Assembly (NCBI RefSeq): GCF_007741535.1
Contig: NZ_CP036525.1
Span: 6,882,001-6,946,000 of the forward strand
Reading direction: 5' to 3'
From: Rubripirellula lacrimiformis
GTDB taxonomy: Bacteria > Planctomycetota > Planctomycetia > Pirellulales > Pirellulaceae
Length of the DNA stretch: 64,000 nt
The position numbers and the translations under genes were made by a program. How positions within the stretch are numbered: position 1 is the stretch's first letter; each line of letters starts with the position of its first letter. The notes below the pieces were generated by a model that saw only the letters and a list, made by a program, of their open reading frames with translations, had not been told where the DNA came from and made no database searches. Shown here piece after piece: positions 47,971 to 61,600 of the stretch.

Positions 47971-48033
47971 CCCCTCGCCCCTCGCCCCTCGCCCCTCGCC
48001 CCTCGCCCCTCGCCCCTCGCCCCTCGCCCCTCG
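47971..48033. repeat. heptamer microsatellite (CCCCTCG x9)
   Basis: Nine perfect tandem copies of CCCCTCG, period 7, in the gap before lysA. Not coding: the period is not a multiple of three. Confidence 0.97.
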
Positions 48034-48289
48034 CCCACCCAACAAGTTCCCCCATCCGAATCAGCCACTTCCAACATTCCTACGATGTGAACACCGATCG
48101 CACCTGCGGTGTCACTGAAAAACGGGGGCCCAGCACTCCCTTCCAATCCACGTCCACCCCACCCACTACAGGCTCGCTTGGCACTGGCATTCAAGGCCCT
48201 TCCCGCTATGCTTGGGGAACCTTTGGCGGACCGACCGACGTCCCCGCTATCGGGTGGTTAAAGTTTCTAAAGTCGAAGGCTGTTTGTTC

Positions 48290-49552
48290 ATGTCCGCTCC
48301 TGTCGCGTCGTCTAACTCCAAAACTGTTCCCTTCACTCGGGCCCAGATTGACGAAATCCGCAAAACGCATCCAACTCCGTTTTACCTTTACGACGAAGCT
48401 GCGATTCGGGCGAACGTTCGCAAACTGAACGAAGCGTTTTCGTGGTGCCCAAGCTTTCGGGAATACTTCGCAGTGAAGGCGACACCGAACCCACGAATCC
48501 TACAAATCCTGATGGAAGAAGGATGTGGCGGCGACTGCAGCAGTCTGGGCGAACTACTGCTGTGCGAACGCATCGGCATGACGGGCGAAAAGGTGATGTT
48601 CACCTCCAACAATACGTTGGCCAAGGACTACAAGAAGGCTGCCGAGATGGGCGCGGTCATCAACCTGGATGACCTGTCGCATGTCGAATACCTCGACGAG
48701 AACGTCGGCACCCCCGATTTGATTTGTTTCCGGTACAACCCCGGACCGCTTCGCGAAGGCAACGTCATCATCGGCAAACCCGAAGAAGCGAAGTTCGGGT
48801 TCACACGCGAGCAACTGTTTACCGGATACCGGGAAGCCCAAACCAAGGGTGCCAAGCGATTTGGACTGCACACGATGGTGGCCAGCAACGAACTGAACCC
48901 TCAGTTCTTTGTCGAAACCGCTGTGATGCTGTTCGAATTAGCGGTCGACCTGCACAAGGAATTGGGCATCCGCTTGGAATTCGTCAACCTGGGCGGCGGC
49001 ATGGGCATCCCCTATCGCCCGGGGGAAGCCGCCCTCAATTTCGAAGTGGTCGGAAACGGTGTCCGCGAAGCTTACGAGCGTTTGATCGGCGGCACCGAAC
49101 TGGATCCATTGACGATCTATTTGGAAAACGGCCGGATCATCACCGGGCCCTACGGGTACCTGGTTACCGAAGTCGTGCATGCCAAGAACACCTACAAAAA
49201 CTTTGTCGGCGTCGACGCTTGCATGGCCAACCTGATGCGACCGGGCATGTACGGTTCGTACCACCATCTATCGGTGCTGGGCAAAGAAGACGCGCCGCTG
49301 GACCTGACCGCCGACGTGGTCGGATCCCTGTGCGAAAACAACGACAAGTTCGCGATCGATCGCCAACTGCCTCAGGTGCAGCGGGGCGACGTGATGGTGA
49401 TCCATGACGCCGGGGCCCACGGTCATTCGATGGGCTTCCAGTACAACGCCAAACTGCGAAGTGCCGAATTGCTGCTGAAGGAAGACGGCAGCGTCGATTT
49501 GATTCGCCGCGCCGAAACCATGGACGATTACTTCGCGACGCTAGACATCTAG
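48290..49552 (+). CDS. lysA: PLP-dependent diaminopimelate decarboxylase-like protein
   Basis: A 420-residue fold-type III PLP decarboxylase that would make lysine from meso-diaminopimelate. The PLP lysine is in FAVKATPNP near residue 63; HTMVASNEL, NLGGGMGIPY (glycine-rich phosphate loop), EVVGNG and the ENGRIITGPYG substrate block are all visible. The C-terminal GDVMVIHDAGAHGHSMGFQYN matches the DAP-decarboxylase end where Tyr contacts the cofactor. Related enzymes on the same fold (ornithine or carboxynorspermidine decarboxylase) cannot be fully excluded. The ATG at 48290 is the best start; a frame runs upstream. Confidence 0.85.
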   Translation: MSAPVASSNSKTVPFTRAQIDEIRKTHPTPFYLYDEAAIRANVRKLNEAFSWCPSFREYFAVKATPNPRILQILMEEGCGGDCSSLGELLLCERIGMTGEKVMFTSNNTLAKDYKKAAEMGAVINLDDLSHVEYLDENVGTPDLICFRYNPGPLREGNVIIGKPEEAKFGFTREQLFTGYREAQTKGAKRFGLHTMVASNELNPQFFVETAVMLFELAVDLHKELGIRLEFVNLGGGMGIPYRPGEAALNFEVVGNGVREAYERLIGGTELDPLTIYLENGRIITGPYGYLVTEVVHAKNTYKNFVGVDACMANLMRPGMYGSYHHLSVLGKEDAPLDLTADVVGSLCENNDKFAIDRQLPQVQRGDVMVIHDAGAHGHSMGFQYNAKLRSAELLLKEDGSVDLIRRAETMDDYFATLDI

Positions 49553-49557
49553 CAATC

Positions 49558-49586
49558 GGCCGCGCAGTAACCGTCCACTGCCGGCC
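49558..49586 (+). terminator. hairpin between lysA and the giant gene
   Basis: GGCCG-C-GCAGT pairs with ACTGCCGGCC around an eight-base loop, then a T-rich stretch. It ends the lysA message and may also serve the convergent giant gene. Confidence 0.55.
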
Positions 49587-49660
49587 GTGATCTTCCTTTC
49601 CCGCATTTGTCTGTAACGCATTCCCATCGGTTCCGCTTAGCTGGGTAGTCGCACCACAGA

Positions 49661-52600
49661 TCATTCGCCATCCATCCACGCCAGCAGAGCCTCGTCGTTC
49701 GCTTCCGGCTCTGCCGATGCTCTGCGAGCGATCGCATTGATCACTCGCAAGGCATCCTGAGCAGACGCCAATCCGTTGCCATCGACGTCGTAGTAGGGAG
49801 CCGGACGGACCGCGTCGGTGATCGCCACCAACTGCCCGGTATCGCGGTCATGCACCGAGGCCCGCGACAGCTCGTTCAACACCACCAACGCATCGCCGGC
49901 CGTCACATCGCCACTGTCGTTCACGTCGGCGGCCAGAATCGGATTCTGCCAGGATGTCGGCAATTCGTTCTCGATCCGACCGGACAAGCGTCCCATCTGG
50001 TTGATCACCTGCAACGCATCCAGCGCTGAAATCTGGCCATCACCGGTGACGTCATAAAACGGCGGCGGGCCGACATCGTCGGTAATCGCAAACAGGTCGC
50101 GAGTGACCGGATCATGGACACTCTTGCGAGCCAGTTCGTTGATGATCAACAGAGCATCGCGAGCGGTAACGGTGCCCATGTCATCGACATCAAAGCGATT
50201 GATAGGGTTTTGCCAGCCTGCATCAAAGTTCATCTGCACACCGCTGACCGTGATGCTGCTGTCATCAGCGCCAAACCCGATCAGATCAAAGTACAACGTC
50301 ACCGCTTGGCCGGCAGCCGACTGGGGAACCGGCAAAGTCACACGGATGTCTTCGCGATTGACATCGATCACATCACCACTGGAAGTGGTGCCCGAGACCA
50401 ACCCACCCTGGGCATAGCGCACCGTCCCATCGGCCTGCAGATTGAACATCGCATCTCCACCGGCCATTCCCACCATCTCGCCACCGACGGAAGTCGTATC
50501 ATCAGCCAACAGGATCGCCGCCTCAAACGCTTCGGACGGATGCATTCCCCCCCCCACATCCATCGACACGCCCCCGATCGTAAACGAAACCGACCGCAAC
50601 CCCGCCGGCACCACAAACGTCTGCGCCAAGTCCGAAATCATCCCCACATCTTCACTGATGGTGGCCACGCCGTCGGTAGTCGAAATGTCGCCAAGAGTGA
50701 CCCAGCGGCCGTCGCGTTGATCGGCCAAAGCATCCAGCTCAACCAATGATGGTATCGGCAAATTCGCGGTGCTGATCGCGGTGGACAATGGCGTGAACCC
50801 GAGCGTCACGCCTTCGATCAGGTTGCCCAAGTGGTGTTTTTCTTCGGCCCAAGTCCACCACTGAGGTTGGTTCATAACCTGCCCGATGATATCGGCATCA
50901 ACGGTCGTGATGTTACGGCGTACGCCAGGTTGCAGAGGCGATGCGAGCACAGCGTCGGGAAAATGGTCGATTGAAAGTTCGTTGCCAGTGGCATCAAGCC
51001 GATAGGACTTGCCGTCGATCGCCAAAAACGGTTTGCCACTCGATGGTGTCACCAATAACTGACTAAACGAATCGTAAACCGGACTGAATCCAAGCACGTG
51101 ACCAATCTCGTGAGTCAGGAACGACTTTAGATCGAACCCACTAACGGTTGTCTCCGGCTGATTGAATTCTTCGTCAACCCGTGGGCTTGGATCAACAAAC
51201 CAGCCTTGCGATGCAGCATCACGGTCGATATCAATCTGCGCTAGCAGCCACTGACCATCTGAAATATTCGCCAGCGACGCTTCGCCCAGTTGCCCATTGG
51301 GAAGATCAGCGGCTGCCAATACGATATCCATGCTTGGCAGATCGCGATCGAGTGCTAGTTCCCAATCATTGACAACAACCGCAAGCTGACTTCGCCACGA
51401 ACTGGTGTCGGTTAGATCTAGCAAGCTCGGATCCAACCACAATGTCGTCGTCTCATCGATCGTCAATCGAATCAGATTATCATCTGTCGCAACCACTTCG
51501 CTAGAATGATCCGGCAGCCACAATCCGCGTGGTGTTACGTAGCCGTCTGCAACCAATTGACCGGCCGAACGACCGTTTGCAATGCTGCCTTTCAGTCCAA
51601 GGTTCAGAGTCGATCGGAATCCTCCGCCTACTTCGTCCGCGACTTTTTCCAGAAACGTTCCCTCGAACAACAGTGAACGATTAGCAAACACTTCGATTTC
51701 ACCACTGGCGTTTCTTGCAATCGAAACGGCTCCCTTTCGAATTTGCGCGCTGCGGAGCTGGTCAATGTCCTTTAGGTTGGCGAACTCAATCGCATCTTGG
51801 TAATAGATCTCGATTGGTGGATTGATCGACGTGTCATTGATAATTCGCAGATAGGCCGCTTGGTTAGCAGCAGAAAGATTTCCTTCCTGTTGAATGAATT
51901 TCACGACTTGACCAACCGCGACGCCACCTTTCAAGCTCTGTGGTTGGTCGCGTCCAGGGAACAACACCGATCCTTCCTGGTGGAGCGCTCGGAATTTGTC
52001 GCCACCGCCGCGAATAACGATGTTGAAATCGATATCGCTGAGGTCCGAAAGCGGACTTTTGTAAAGATCCGACAGCGTGCGAAAGGCTAGGTTTGGCGAC
52101 AGCAGTTGCTTGCTCAGCGTGTGCACATCGCCGGAAAAAACTGCTTCGACAAAGTTCGCGCGATAGGCGATCTGTTCCAACGATGCTCCGCTGGTGCCGC
52201 GGTACACAAACGCTACAAAATCGCCGACGTCCAGACCGGAAAGCGTCGAACCTGTCTTGTTCAGCCCCTGCACGATTTCCTTGGCGCCTTCGGTAAGCTC
52301 CTTGCTGATAAAGGGGGCGTTCAAGAATGTCTTGATGTCGTCGACCCTATTAACATCCAGTTTCTCAATTCCCTCTACCAATTCCCTCCAAGGGCCCGAC
52401 ATCGAGAATCGGTGTCTTTCGACCAGATTGGTTAGCAGTGCGATACTTTTCAAGTCGTCGACACCGGCTTTGGCCAACGTTGCACTGAGTTGCCGAATCT
52501 TGGTCAAAGCACGTCCACGACGAATCAGGTCTGTCAGCGGAAAATCGGCCGCTCGACCAACAAAGTCTTCGATGCGTTGACCAATGACAGCGATGCGATC

Positions 52601-55600
52601 AAAGTCTGCTTGCTTGGCGGCGAAATCCCAGTGCTTTCCGATCACACCGGCGCTTGTGATCGTGTTGCGCGGGTCGTGAAGCCTGCCGGCTTCTTCCATC
52701 ACCGCCAGGATGCTGTGCAGCGTTCGCTGCGTTCGCTGCGAGAATTTCAGTCCGTCGCGGGCCATCGCGGCTTGGATCAAGTTGCTGTAGCGAACCGAGT
52801 TGGTGCCAGTTGAGAGGCGCCAAAAGGCTCCGGATACATTGGATGCATATTTGATCTTGTCTACAACGGACACGACTTGGTTGTAGGCACTGGTGTTGGC
52901 ATAGTCGATGATCTTGGCAGCTTCTTGCCCGATCTCGATCGCAACGCCTTTGCCAACGGTCGTCAGAGATTCTCCCCCGCGAATGGCAACGGCGGCACGA
53001 CCAAACGAACGTGCGGTTGTCTTGCCAAATGCGGAAACTTTTGCCGGCGGAAGCGCGGTGACAAGATCAAAGATACCTTGGCTGGCCCGCTGGGAATCTC
53101 CCTCCAAGACACCTAACACGAAGTTCCCAGGAGCGGTAACAACGGACTCAAGACCCGCGCCAACCACTTCAAAAAATGTTTCGCCCGGTCCAGTGATGTA
53201 CCGCAACACATTGCCTTGCATGTCACGTTGCTGGTTGTTCAGCTGAGTCATCTCGACCAATCCAGGAACAATGTTCCCAAGTGGCTGGTAACCCGTGATG
53301 GAAAGATCGTAGCCAGGGATGTAATTGACCAATGATCGCACCGCGTTTTTTTGCGCGGTCACTGAATACCCAACCAAATCAATCGCCCCTATTCCAAGCT
53401 CTTTCACAGTGTCCACGCCCATCGACAGCAAGTCGATACCTACATCGGCGGCAAAGACAAAGGGTGCACGGATGCCGTAGTTGTCGTAGTACGCATTCCA
53501 TTTATTCGTCGACTGGGCCAAGTAGGCATCGCCCAATTGAGTAGAGATCGTTGGCTGCAGATTGAACGATTGCCCCAGCGTTCGGTCCAGTTCTTCTCTC
53601 CGCGTCAGCGATGCGGCTTGCAATCCTGATGGATCGATCGCATTGACTGGATCATTGTGAACGTAGCGGTACAGGTTCTCATCCAAGCCCGACAAGCCGG
53701 TTGGATCCGGAGTCAGGAAACGACCGGTGTTGGTGTCGAAGTATCGATTGCGATAGTAGTAAAGTCCGGTTTCGGCATCGTATTCACGCCCGGTAAATCC
53801 GTAACGTGAACCATCCAGCGGCCCCCCAACGGCATTACCAAAGCTGTCGTAGGTCGCCCGTTCAATCACATTGCCGGTGCCATCGACCAAGTGGGTCGTC
53901 GAATGCGTTTGATCGGCCAAGTACCACTGCAGAGTCCCGTCGGCGGCGGTGTCCGCCAAAACTTCGTCGGACGTGGTGCCATGAAAGTACTGTCGCGAAA
54001 GTTCGGGCGCCGCACCGCTGTCGAGACCATCAGCGTCGGTGTATTCCGCAATCACATCGTCGCCACCGGCGTAAACGAACAGTGTCCACGCGCCATCCGC
54101 GGTGTCGGTTGCGTCGGCGTCAACGTATTTGGCGACGCGCCGGTTCAACGAATCGTAGCGGTAACGAGATTCAGATCGCAGCACGCCTGCGGCGTCAAAT
54201 GTCTGTACCTGCGTCAGGCGTTGCCGCGGGTCATACGAGTAAGTTTGACGCGTCTGGTCGCTCGTGTCGACGCGAACGACTAGCAATCCGGCGTCATTGT
54301 AGGCGTAGCTGTAACGGTCGTCGGCCTCCAGACGGTTCGCTGGTGTCACGACGTGCGTCGAACTCAGGTAAGACGTCGTCCGATTGCCCGCTGCATCGTA
54401 GGAATAGAATTCGTCGCTGCGAGTTGGGTCCGAGTGATCAGCCGACACTAATTGACCGATGCCGTCGTAGACGAATGTTGTAACATTGCCCGACGAATCG
54501 GTACGGGTCGCTAATCTTCCGTCTGGGTCGCGTGTGTAAGCCTCCGACGCAACGGTTTGTCCGGCACCGTCTGTGTGCACAAGCGATTCAAGCAATCCGC
54601 TTGCACCATATTGATAAGTGGTCGTCAGCACGGCCGCGCCGGCGTCCAAACGCCCCACCGTCTCCAATCGCCCAGCAACGTCATAAGTCAGTCGCTTTGC
54701 CAACGTGCGACCGCCGACGGTCTCGCTGAGCTGTTCAATCCAACCGGCACTGTTGTAGTCGTAGTCTTGGGCCGCGATCGTGGTACTGCCGATTCTTCGG
54801 GTCACCGTGTCAACTTGATCCAGCAACGTATAGGTCAACAGTGTTTCAATTGGGGGAAGACCAGGTTGGCTTTCGGTGGTGCGAATCAACCGACCCGCAT
54901 CGTCATGGTCATAGTCAATGGTCGAATCCACCCCCGAGATCACATCCAGAACATTCAATTGATCAAAGGACGACGTGATGGTATTGACCAGCGTACCGCT
55001 TGCATCCAGCCACCTTTCGGCTTGGGCTTTCCCTAGTTCGTCGTAGTCGCGTTCAATTTTAGATCCGTCGCCAAAGGTTTGATCCGTCAAACCAGATGCT
55101 TCATCGTAGCCAAGAGTCGTGACGCTGCCCGCCGCATCCGTCGCTGTCAGAATGCGTCCAAGGCCGTCACGAACATAGGTCGTCGTATTGTCGCCAGGGT
55201 CGGTAATCGTTTCCAAACGCCCCTTAGCGTCGTAGGTATAAGTGATTTCGCCCGGCCCCGGTCGATCGATGGTTAGCAGTCGGTATTGATCGTCGTAGGT
55301 GTAAGACGTCGCGCCACGGTGTGTGGTGGTTTCACGCAACAGTCCGCTGTCGTAGTAGTCATTGGTGACTGCGTTTCCATTAATGGACGTAGAGATCAAT
55401 TGATTCAGATCATTGTAGGTTCGCTGCAGCACGTACTGCGGCGCTGCGCCGATGTTGGGATCGCTTTCGGCGATCAAGTTACCAGAACCATCAAACACAC
55501 TGCTGCTTTGGTAACCAGCGGGATCGGTAACAGTCGAAAGCTGGTTCTGTCCGTCGTATCCGAACGTTGTCACCAAATTCAGCGGGTCGGTCACCGAAGC

Positions 55601-58600
55601 CACACGTCCACTGGGGTCATACGACCATTGGAACAACCGTTGTTGACCGTCGATCGAATCGGTCAATTCCGTCTTTCGCGACAACGCGTCGTAGCCAAAG
55701 TTACTATCAAATCCTCCCGGACCATCGACGGTTGTGACACGTCCCGCCGCATCATGGATGTAGGTTGTCGAATTGCCACGAGCGTCGGTGAAGGTTTTTA
55801 GTTCTCCGGCGACAGTATACGAGTAGATCGATGCATTATTCAACGTATCGATGATCTTGGTGGGGCGACCGAGCGAATCAAATTCGAACGTTTCGGTTTG
55901 CGAAAGTCCGTCGGAGCTGACCGTGCGGCTGATCTTTTGATTCAGATCGTTGTAGCCGTAGTTAGTCGTGACGGCCGGTGTGATTTCCTGCAAAACGTTG
56001 CCAACCGCATCGTACATCATTGTGTGTGTTAACGGAGCTGCGCTGCCCACCGCGGTGGTGACTTGCGACATCCGCCCAAGGGAATCGAATTCAAATTCAG
56101 TGCGTCGACCATCGGGTTCGATTCGGTAAGTCAACTGGTCCGCTTCGTCGTACCCGAATTGCTCAGTCGATCCCGCCGTCGTGCGAGAATCCAATCGGCT
56201 ATGTTCGTCGTACTCGATGGTCGTTTCGACTGTCTTGGCAGCATCCCCCAGGCCGGTGATCTGACGAGTCAACATGGGCCGACTGAGGTCGTCGTAGTCG
56301 GTTTCCAATCGAAACTGCTCTCGAGTATTCGCTCCGGTAATCTCTGCGATCGTGCGTCCGGCGGTATCGTACTCGTAGCGAGTCGTGTCACTCTGGCCGT
56401 TTCCGGATGTTGTGACCTGAGTCAATTCAAAACCAACGAAAGTGCTGGCTGTGGTCACGGCGTCGGGGGTTCCGGCACCTTGCACCGATTCGATGATTCG
56501 ATCGTAGTCATCAAATTCGGTTGTCGTTCGGAGCACGACGCCGGCACCAGCATTGACGCGGGTTTCGACTAAGCGATTAGAGGTGTCGTAAACGTATTGC
56601 GTCGATCGTTCGTCCGCAGTGCCCGCGGCGACTCGAACAGCTTTGCGTCGATTGAGTGAATCGTAATCGTATTCAGTCCGCTCGCTGGCGACGCCATTGC
56701 CAGTGTTGTTCGCGGTCGTGATGGCGCTGACCATCGACGCCGCATTGTATTCGTAGGACACCGAGTATTCGTCGCTGGTGCCTTTCGCAATCGTCACCTT
56801 GGTGATTCGGCCAAGCACATCACGATCATATTCGCTGGTGATGCCGGTCGGGCTGATTTCTCGCTTGACTTCACCTGACGCCCCGTATTCGAACCGTGTC
56901 GTCGCTGCGTCCGCGCCCGTTCCGTCTATGATTCGGTCCAGACGGCCGGCGTCGTCATAAATGGTTTGTCGCGAATGGTTTTCGCTAACGCCCGTGACGG
57001 TCAGCACTTGGCTTTTGACTTTACCGTCGGGCCAGTACTCGAACTCTGTCTTTTTGGGTTGGCGGGTATTGCTGCCGACGTTTTCAAGCCTGACGCGATT
57101 GTTCTTGTCGTATTCGTACGTGGTCACACGACCGTCCAATCCGGTCCTTGTCACGACGTTCCCAGCTTTGTCGTAGGTCGTCGTTTCCAATGCGACGACC
57201 TGATTACCGAAAGTCGACTTGGTCTCACTGATTTGCCCCAGCGGCGTGTATTGGAAAGTCGTGATGGCCCCGTTGGGTTCAATGCGTTCGGTAAGGTTGT
57301 TCTGTGAATCGTACTTCGTGTACCGCGTTTCCATCAGCAATTTTTCACTGGCGTCCAAGATTCGCATCGACGTGACACGCTGCGTTTGGTCTCGACCAAG
57401 TTCCGTGATTCGTCCGTCTTGGGCGATCCGTCGGGTCAGGTTGCCCATGCTGTCGTACTCGAATCTCTCTTCAAGGGGACCATTGGGAAGATCCGGCCCC
57501 GTGTAGGTCACTTTCAAAATTTGACCGCGATCGGTGTAGGCGTACGTTTGAACCAACCCGTTTGGATGATCCAGTTGTGACAGTCGGCCGTCGAGTCCGT
57601 ACTTCTTGGTGGCGACGGATTCTGAACTCGTTCCGACGCCGATCTTTGTTTCGATCTCTCGGTTCAGCGCGTCGTATTTTCGCGTGATCACTCGAGTGCC
57701 GTCGTCGGTAGTGGTTTCTTCGCGAGTCACGTTTCCGATCGGGTCGAACGTGTACTTCACGACCTGTTCCGCCACAGTTCCCTTCGCGCTGGTGACGGTG
57801 GTGCGTTGACCACGATCGTTGTAGCCGAATTCAGTAACCAGACCTCGAGGATCCTTGATGGTTTTCAACCTACCACGATCGTCAAAAGTCCGCTCGGTCT
57901 TATTGCCTTCGGCGTCGGTCGTAAAACGCTCTTGATTCTTTTCATTGAAGATCGACGTGGAGACAAAGCCTCTTTCGTCACTAAGCGAAACCAGATTGCC
58001 GCGCAGGTAGGTGTACTGAAGTTTGCCACCACCGAATGCGATCGTCGTGATCAGTTCGTCGTCGCTGTTGTAATCATGATCTTGAATGACGCGGTTTTCT
58101 GGATCGATCGTTGTGTCCAGCAGTCCGCCATAGGTGTAGGTGAATCGCAAGGTGTTGTCGGCCACGTCAGTGCGACTGATTTGTCGGTTCAGCACATCGT
58201 AAGTGAATTCTTCCGTCCCGTTGGCGGCATCAACAACACTGCGAATGTTGCCAGCGGCATCGCGGTTATACGTCCGCAGCACGGTTCCGTCCGGCGCGAC
58301 ATCCGACTTCAGCCGATTCATCGCGTCGTAAGTATTTCCCAGTCGGTGGCCAAGCGTGTTGGATTGCCCAGCGATGTTGCCTGCGGCGTCATGAGCGAAC
58401 GTCGAATTCGTTGCAGGAGTGTCGGCGTCGGTTGGGTAATCGATTTTAATCAAGTTACTTAGCGTACCGCCGTACGTAAATTTGGCTTCCCGGTTCAGCC
58501 CATCGCTTTCTGTTGACAGTCGTCCTTTGTCATCATAGACCTGAGTTTTGGTGACATCGCCGAGTGTCGATCGCAAAATCGTCTTACGCGTCTTTCCATT

Positions 58601-61600
58601 GTTTTCGAACGTGTAGTCCGTCGTGATTCCGTCCGGTGCAATGTGCTTGGACTGGAACGTGTAGTTGAATCGACTGTCGATCGGATGCGAGACACTTGTG
58701 TACCTAAATTCCGTTACTTGCCCGCCGGGATCGGTGACTTTGGTGAGTTCGCCATTGGAATCATATTCGTAGGTTGTCGCGGTGGCGTCACTGAGCGTTT
58801 CGTCGCTGAACAATTCGGTTTCGATGCGGTTTTCTGCATCACGCACAACCGTGACGCTTCGTCTTGTCTCACCAATGCCGTCTTGATTGTCCGACGTGTC
58901 GCGATAGAGCCCGAACACATCGACGCGACTAAATTGGTCGGTGCCATCCGCGTCGCGATAGCGGACACGAATCGGTTTCAGTTCAACGGCTTTCGACCGC
59001 ACATTGTCCGGGTTGTTGGTCTCGTCCGATTTATACAGCCCCAGCATCTGGGCTGGTTCCATTTCAAGATCGCGTCCGTCAATTCGTTTGGAACTCTCAA
59101 AACGGCCTGCGAAGGTATAGTTGAATGTTTCTTTAAAATTGTCAGTCAACGATTCGGCGCTGGCTGCGGCGACGACGGTCGCACGTTTGTGCGTTTGTTC
59201 TGTCATCAAAAGATCGGTGTCATACTTAAATTGACGGACTGATTCATCTGCGTCCGTGATCTTCATCAGTCCGCCGTTGGCGTCGTAAGTGAACTTTGTC
59301 TCTCGTCCAGCAGGGTCTTTGATGGAGCTGACCTGATCGCCTTGGTAAGTGAATTCGAACGATTTCTCGAATGGGTCCGTGATCTTTTGCAGTTTGTCGC
59401 CGGAATAGCTGTAAGTTGTTTTGTTCCCAAACAGATCCACGACTTCTGTCATCTTGCCTTTGGCATCAAACTGGCGAAGCGTGCCATCGGGGCTGCCCAG
59501 CGTATACCCTCCGTTGGCGTTCCGGAAAAGCGAAGATCGATCCCCCGATGGGCGATCAGTTGGTGTGGTGGTCGAATCGACAATGTTGCGGATCGATTCA
59601 TTGCCGTCACCGTTGACGACCAACGCAGCGGCCCCCCCCAGATCATAGATTCGATAGTGGCCTTCCAGTCCCCAGCCGGCACCGAAGATTCCCTCTCGGT
59701 CATTGACGACTGGCAGTTGGCCACGGAACTCGCCCATTTCGCCAATGAATCGGCGATCGGTCGTTTGGTCGTAAACGCCGGCTTCGAAACGATACTCGTA
59801 AACGCCGCTGTCGGCAGTGGTCAAATCGATCTGAAGTGCGGCACCAAAACCTTCGTCCAGCTTTCCGTCGGGAAGCTTGAAGAAGTTTTCACCACCGGTC
59901 AGGCCGCGATTCACTCCAGCGTTGTCGATCTCGTATCCATCCGCTTGATACTCTACTCCGTCAAGCGTTGCGGTCAGTCTCGCCAAAATGACGGGGTTGA
60001 CTTGGTCGATGTTGGCATCATTGAATTCAAAGTGCAGAATGGGTTTCGGGTTCGCGCGCAACGAGTCGTAATGAAAAACTAGATTGCGAGAAATGCCGCC
60101 GCTGGTGTAGGACGCGATGCCGTGCGACTCGTGAACGACACCACTGTGAAGTTCCGCATTTGCGCTCACGCCGATCGACTCTTTTCGGGAACAGTTCGCA
60201 GCGCCGGTTTCGCATAGGTTGACGCGTTGGTTGTATTCATTGTCTTCTGGGAAAGCGGGCGCAGCGGGCAAGCGTTGAACCGCCAAACCTCTAACAGCCG
60301 CACCCGTGGCGATCGGTGCGAACGGGTTTTCGCCAGGCTCGTGCTGCGTACCGATCGGCGATGTATCAGGTACACCGAAAAACAACGCACTGTAGGGTTC
60401 GCCCGCGGGATTGAGCTGATCGGAATCGGGGTTGGCGATTTCTCGAGAGAAAAAACGAAAATCGCCAGCGAGGGCGAGACCCGGGCGTATGTCGTCAATG
60501 GGGATCAACGATAGCGGGCTGCCCTGAGGTGCGTCAGCTGGCAGATCCACAAAGGAGGGACCATTGAAGAACTGCGCCAGTTCGTCGAGTTGCGTTTGTT
60601 GTTCGACCGTCCGAATCATTTCCGAGAGACTGAATCCAAAGATTCCTCTGGCGGCCGTGTAGGGCGACAGTACTAAACCGCCCAAGTTTCGGGTGTAGTC
60701 AACGTTGTCAGCGAACGCCGCGGGCACGTTACGGGTACCGGCGACGATTCGCGGTGATTCGCCTTGCGCCGTTTCGCGACCGGGCAATCGGATCAAGCCC
60801 AGATTGCTGCCAGCGGTGACCGGGAACGGTCGCGTCTTGACGCCGTTGGCAGTGTTGATGGTGACCGATGGATGGCTGGTGATCCCCAACGGAAAGGTTG
60901 GATCATGCTTGGGATCGCCAGGTTCGAAACGGTTGAAACCCGAAACAATCAAGTATGGTGGATGGGGTGATACGAGTTCAGGTTGGCCTTGTTCATTGAG
61001 CTGAAAACCAAATTCGTTCTCCGGGACGTAGGTCAACCCTTGCGCATTCGAAATTCCGAATACTTGATCGGCTCGGCCACGCGCGACATCTTGCAAGCCC
61101 AACGGCAACAGCGAAATTGTTTCCACGTCGTACTCGATCCGCGGCGGCCCTGTTTCCGAAGGCAATTCTCGCCGGGTGAGAATCGAAACACCTTCGTTGT
61201 CGGCAAGGTGATCGGTGACGTAGATCACATCCGAGTTGCTGGTGTCGGGCGTCAGATTCAACGGGCTGGATGCGACTTCGACGACGGTCATTTGCTTTTC
61301 GTCGTAAACGTCGTCCGAATTTGTCGATTCCAAATCGAAGGCAATCACATTTCCGTTTCCGGCATTCCCGAACTCAAAGAACGTTCGCGCGGGCGCGGCG
61401 GCTAGCAGGACCTTGCCGTCACTGCTGACCGTTAAGCCACGGAAGCCGATCGGCACGTCCGCGTAGTCGGCTTGAATCGCACGCACAACTTGATGGTAGG
61501 TGCTTGATTCGATGTCGATATCAACCACATAGATGTTCGGACGTATCCGATCGCTTACAAACAACCGTCGGCCTTGGTGATCGGCGACTGCGGCAAAAGG

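Larger units (their letters stand above)
47777..48289. other. repeat-containing intergenic region upstream of lysA
   Basis: About 510 bases between divergent genes. It holds the short repeat tracts at 47831-47879 and 47971-48033 and otherwise nothing I can support; the lysA promoter should lie in its right half. Confidence 0.5.

Noticed and set aside
49553-49660. Immunity gene next to the RHS protein
   Set aside because: The 108-base gap contains only a hairpin; the neighbouring gene is lysA.
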